Part shown: positions 5,915 to 8,564 of the stretch, in pieces | How positions within the stretch are numbered: position 1 is the first letter of the stretch | Layout: every line of letters starts with the position of its first letter | NCBI GenBank assembly: GCA_021844355.1 | Contig: JAKBTP010000157.1 | Span: 1 to 8,564, forward strand | DNA: 8,564 nucleotides | Source: a bacterium | Lineage (GTDB): Bacteria; Chloroflexota; Dormibacteria; Aeolococcales; Bog-877 | Direction: 5' to 3' | The notes under the pieces: generated by a model | What the model saw: the letters and a program-made list of their open reading frames with translations, nothing else | Database searches by the model: none | What the model was told of the DNA's origin: nothing | Made by a program: the position numbers and the translations under genes

Positions 5915-7942
5915 TTACGCGCCCGGCAGCCACTCCCGGGCCCGGTGAGCGAGTTCCAGGAACGGCTCCAGCGCGGCCGGGTTCTGCAACGACTCCCGGC
6001 TCAGCGCCCGATCGGGGTCCTCTCCGCTCAGGATGCGCTTCACCGGCACCTCGAGCTTCTTTCCGCTCAGGGTCTTCGGGATCTCCGGCACCCGCAGCAC
6101 CAGGTCGGGGACATGTCTGGGCGAGACCTGGTCCCGAACCTTGGCCTTCACCCTGGCCACCAGCTCCTCCTCCAGCCCGACCCCCGGCCCCAAGACCAAG
6201 AACAGCGGCATGAAGGTGTCCCCGCCCGGGACCGGCACGTCCACCACCAGGCTGTCCACGACCTCGGGCAGCTCCTCCACCGCCCGGTAGATCTCCGCGG
6301 TACCCATCCGGATGCCATGCCGGTTGATGGTGGAGTCCGAGCGCCCGTACATCACGACTCCGCCGTCCTGCCGGACCTTGACCCAGTCGCCGTGCCGCCA
6401 GACTCCGGGGTACACGGAGAAGTAGCTCTCCCGGTAGCGGCTGCCGTCGCGGTCACCCCACAGAGCGACCGGCATGGAGGGCAGTGGGGTCGTGATCACC
6501 AGCTCCCCGACCTCGTCCGTGAGTGGGCGCCCGTCCTGGTCAAAGGCAAAGACGGCGGCTCCCAGCCCCCGACACTGGATCACGCCCGCCCGCACCGGGA
6601 GCCAGGGGCAGCCCAACAAGAACGCCGTGCACACGTCCGTGCCCCCGCTGATGGAGGTGAGCCAGAGGTCCTGTTTCACCTGGCGGTACACCCACTCGAA
6701 GGCTTCCGGGGACAGCGGGGAGCCAGTTGAGCCCAGCAGCCGGAGGCTGGAGAGGTCAAGCTGCCCCCCAGGCTGGAGACCCGCCTTCATGCCCGCCGCG
6801 ATATGCCCTGCCGAGGTCCCGAAATGGGTGACCTGAAGCTCGCTGACCAGCTCCCAGAGCCGCGACGCTCCGGGATGGTTCGGGCTCCCGTCGTAGAGGA
6901 CCACGGTGGCCCCAAGCAGGAGTCCAGAGACGAGGTAGTTCCACATCATCCAGCCCGTGGTGGTGAACCAGAAGAAGCGGTCGCCGGGCCGAAGGTCCGA
7001 GTGCAGCGCCAACGCCTTCAGGTGCTCGAGGAGGATGCCCCCGTGCCCATGGACGATGGGCTTGGGCAGGCCAGTGGTCCCCGAGGAGTAAAGGACCCAG
7101 AGCGGGTGGTCGAAGGGAAGCGGCGTGAACTCTGGCGAGGTCACGAGTGAGGTTGCCAGCTCCCACGAGACATGGTTCGGCGTGGGAGCGGCCTGCGGGC
7201 GGGGCGGCTGTCCCACCCAGACAACCTCGACGAGGCTGGGCAGCCCCGCCACCAGACCCAGGACCCTGGTGGTGCGATCGAACTCCCTGCCCCCGAAGCG
7301 ATAGCTGCGGCCGGCGATGAGTACCTTGGGCTCGATCTGCTGGAAACGATCGAGCACAGCGCGCTCGCCGAAGTCCGGAGAGCAGCTCGACCAGATGGCC
7401 CCAATGCTGGCCGAGGCCAGGAGACCCACCAAGGCCTCGGGAACATTGGGGAGGTACGCCGCCACCCGGTCACCTGGGCCCACTCCCGCCAGGCGGAGGT
7501 GATGAGCCAGCGCCCCCACTTGGGAGGTCAGTTCGCTGCCCGACAAGTCGCGGCGAGCCCCTGCTTCATTCACCGCGATCACATGGACTCGCTCCGGGTC
7601 CAGCCCCCTCAGGGCGTGCTCCGCGTAATTCAGCCTCGCCCCTGGAAACCACCGGGCCCCGGGCATGGAACCGTCGGCGAGGGCCACCTGGTGAGGAGCG
7701 TGGGCGTCCACGCCGAAGTAGGTCCAGACGCTCCCCCAGAACCTCCCCGGGTCCTCCACCGACCAGTTCCACAACTCGGAGTACGAGCGGGCGTCGACCA
7801 GCCCCGTCTCCCCCAGCCATCGCTGGTAGTGGGTCAGCCGCGCCTCCCGGAGCAGAGTGGCCGGGGGCTCCCAGAGGAGTGTCCCCTCGGGGACTGGACT
7901 TGCCCCCCAGGAAGGGACACCCGACGTCTCGTCCCCGCCCAT
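5915..7942 (-). CDS. Acetoacetyl-CoA synthetase (acetoacetate--CoA ligase)
   Basis: A 675-residue ANL-superfamily adenylating enzyme, which converts acetoacetate, ATP and CoA into acetoacetyl-CoA, AMP and pyrophosphate in the cytosol (EC 6.2.1.16). The acyl-CoA synthetase N-terminal region includes WFPGARLNYAEHAL at 98-111. The ATP-binding loop YSSGTTGLPKP lies at 285-295, GGTD at 433-436, HGDW with Asp519 (ribose binding), the hinge GRSDSTINRHG at 533-543, and the C-terminal SGKKLE at 626-631 with the catalytic Lys628 expected for thioester-forming family members. The family is recognised from GARLNYAEHAL and the overall match to acetoacetate ligases of about 650 residues. An in-frame start 36 codons upstream was rejected because it would lie inside the preceding exporter gene; ATG 7942 lies 2 nt after that gene's stop and has a GGAG site. 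The likely role is use of ketone bodies or storage-polymer breakdown products. All key motifs appear intact. Confidence 0.95.
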   Translation of the reverse strand: MGGDETSGVPSWGASPVPEGTLLWEPPATLLREARLTHYQRWLGETGLVDARSYSELWNWSVEDPGRFWGSVWTYFGVDAHAPHQVALADGSMPGARWFPGARLNYAEHALRGLDPERVHVIAVNEAGARRDLSGSELTSQVGALAHHLRLAGVGPGDRVAAYLPNVPEALVGLLASASIGAIWSSCSPDFGERAVLDRFQQIEPKVLIAGRSYRFGGREFDRTTRVLGLVAGLPSLVEVVWVGQPPRPQAAPTPNHVSWELATSLVTSPEFTPLPFDHPLWVLYSSGTTGLPKPIVHGHGGILLEHLKALALHSDLRPGDRFFWFTTTGWMMWNYLVSGLLLGATVVLYDGSPNHPGASRLWELVSELQVTHFGTSAGHIAAGMKAGLQPGGQLDLSSLRLLGSTGSPLSPEAFEWVYRQVKQDLWLTSISGGTDVCTAFLLGCPWLPVRAGVIQCRGLGAAVFAFDQDGRPLTDEVGELVITTPLPSMPVALWGDRDGSRYRESYFSVYPGVWRHGDWVKVRQDGGVVMYGRSDSTINRHGIRMGTAEIYRAVEELPEVVDSLVVDVPVPGGDTFMPLFLVLGPGVGLEEELVARVKAKVRDQVSPRHVPDLVLRVPEIPKTLSGKKLEVPVKRILSGEDPDRALSRESLQNPAALEPFLELAHRAREWLPGA

Positions 7943-7944
7943 CG

Positions 7945-8564
7945 CTAGCTCCGCAAGCCACTCACCAGGATGCCGACCCCGAGGCCAGCGGTCACTATCC
8001 CGCTGGACCTCTGCACCAGCGTGCGGCGGCGAGGCGCGGAGCGCAGCCACACCCCGGCACGGGCCGCAGCCATGCCCCAGAGCGAGTCGGAAACCAGGGC
8101 GATCGCCACCCAGATGGCCCCCAGCGCCAGGATTTGAAGTGGCACCGCGGCTGCGCCGGGGGTGACGAAGGCGGGAAGGACGGTGACGAAGAAGACGGCG
8201 CTCTTGGGGTTGCTCACCCCCACGAGCGACCCGTCGAGAATGGCTCGCCGCCGGCTCGCCGGGGGCGGGCCGGCCGGCTCCGTCGCGAGTATCTCCGCGC
8301 GAGACGTGAAGGTGCGAAACCCCAGGTAGAGCAAATAGGCCGCGCCCACAATCCGCATGGCCGAGAGGGCCAGCGCCGAGCGCTCCAACAGCTCACCGAC
8401 TCCGAACGCCACCAAGGCAACCTGCACCGCCTCTCCCGCGCTGTTGCCCAACACCGTGAGCAGCGCCACACGGCGGCCGAAGCTCACCGCCCGGCTGATG
8501 ATGAAGAGCACGCTGGGTCCGGGAACCGCGATCAGCAGCACCGCCACCGCGGCGAAGGCGATGA
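7945..8564 (-). CDS. LysE/RhtB-family amino-acid exporter (5' partial)
   Basis: The frame stays open to the right edge, so the start is missing; the GTG at 8547 is the first start-like codon in the window, giving 200 residues, and the encoded N-terminus continues beyond it. The family signature is clear: the first helix ends in VPGPSVLFIISRAVSFG (near residue 8), followed by LGNSAGE. The remaining family features are AAYLLYLGFRTF, then GVSNPKSAVFFVTVLPAFV, and a C-terminal helix GLGVGILVSGL. Five to six membrane helices are expected. LysE/RhtB proteins export basic amino acids, homoserine/threonine or similar small molecules; the substrate cannot be told from sequence. Its stop (7945-7947) is 2 nt from the synthetase start, so the two are almost certainly one operon. 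The link to acetoacetate metabolism is not obvious; export of a related small metabolite is speculation. Confidence 0.9.
   Translation of the reverse strand, partial: IAFAAVAVLLIAVPGPSVLFIISRAVSFGRRVALLTVLGNSAGEAVQVALVAFGVGELLERSALALSAMRIVGAAYLLYLGFRTFTSRAEILATEPAGPPPASRRRAILDGSLVGVSNPKSAVFFVTVLPAFVTPGAAAVPLQILALGAIWVAIALVSDSLWGMAAARAGVWLRSAPRRRTLVQRSSGIVTAGLGVGILVSGLRS
7949..7952 (-). promoter_or_regulatory. Shine-Dalgarno site of the acetoacetyl-CoA synthetase gene
   Basis: On the minus strand GGAG (within GCGGAG) sits 6 nt before ATG 7942 and overlaps the last codons of the exporter gene. It decides the synthetase start against the longer in-frame alternative at 8050 and supports coupled translation of the two genes. 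Confidence 0.75.

Noticed and set aside
5612..6730. A 372-residue plus-strand frame opposite the hydrolase and synthetase genes
   Set aside because: It is antisense to two clear genes, has low-complexity Arg/Gly/Pro/His-rich composition, and shows no recognisable domain; this is typical of GC-rich shadow frames. The 258-codon frame at 7172-7948 is rejected for the same reason.
7943..8050. A 36-codon N-terminal extension of acetoacetyl-CoA synthetase
   Set aside because: It would lie wholly inside the LysE-family gene, lacks similarity to the family, and the ATG at 7942 has a good Shine-Dalgarno sequence 2 nt after the exporter stop.

Overview
The window is GC-rich chromosomal DNA with compact gene packing, GC-ending codons, a tRNA without an encoded CCA end and a Tad-type pilin pair. 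This fits a high-GC actinobacterium-like organism, possibly an uncultured lineage. No marker gene fixes the taxon, so the assignment is tentative. No integrase, transposase, CRISPR array or phage gene is visible.

Left part, plus strand (1-1821). This is the 3' portion of a membrane permease of the DUF318/ArsP-like family, whose start lies outside the window. Its cytoplasmic tail carries three consecutive YHS metal-binding domains. A CsoR-family repressor with the complete Cu(I) ligand set (Cys-His-Cys plus second-shell Tyr and Glu) follows in an ATGA overlap. Together they look like a self-regulated heavy-metal, probably copper, handling operon.

Middle, plus strand (1861-4348). A TadE-like pseudopilin gene overlaps a TadG-like gene whose product has one N-terminal membrane anchor and a large exported, cysteine- and Gly/Ser/Asn-rich region. 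They are probably surface or pilus-associated proteins. The remaining tad genes (ATPase, TadB/C, prepilin peptidase) are not in this window.

Convergent spacer (4349-4740). About 390 bases without a credible gene, holding a few GC-rich hairpins that may end transcription from either side.

Right part, minus strand (8564 down to 4741). Read in the direction of transcription: a LysE/RhtB-family exporter (5' end cut by the window edge), acetoacetyl-CoA synthetase only 2 nt downstream, then after about 108 nt an alpha/beta-hydrolase-fold protein whose nucleophile-elbow serine is replaced by glycine, and last tRNA-Gln(UUG). The exporter and synthetase are almost certainly co-transcribed. Whether the hydrolase and tRNA share that transcript is not clear.

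The most notable points are the triple-YHS permease next to an intact Cu(I)-type CsoR, and the serine-less hydrolase. No clearly unprecedented system was recognised.
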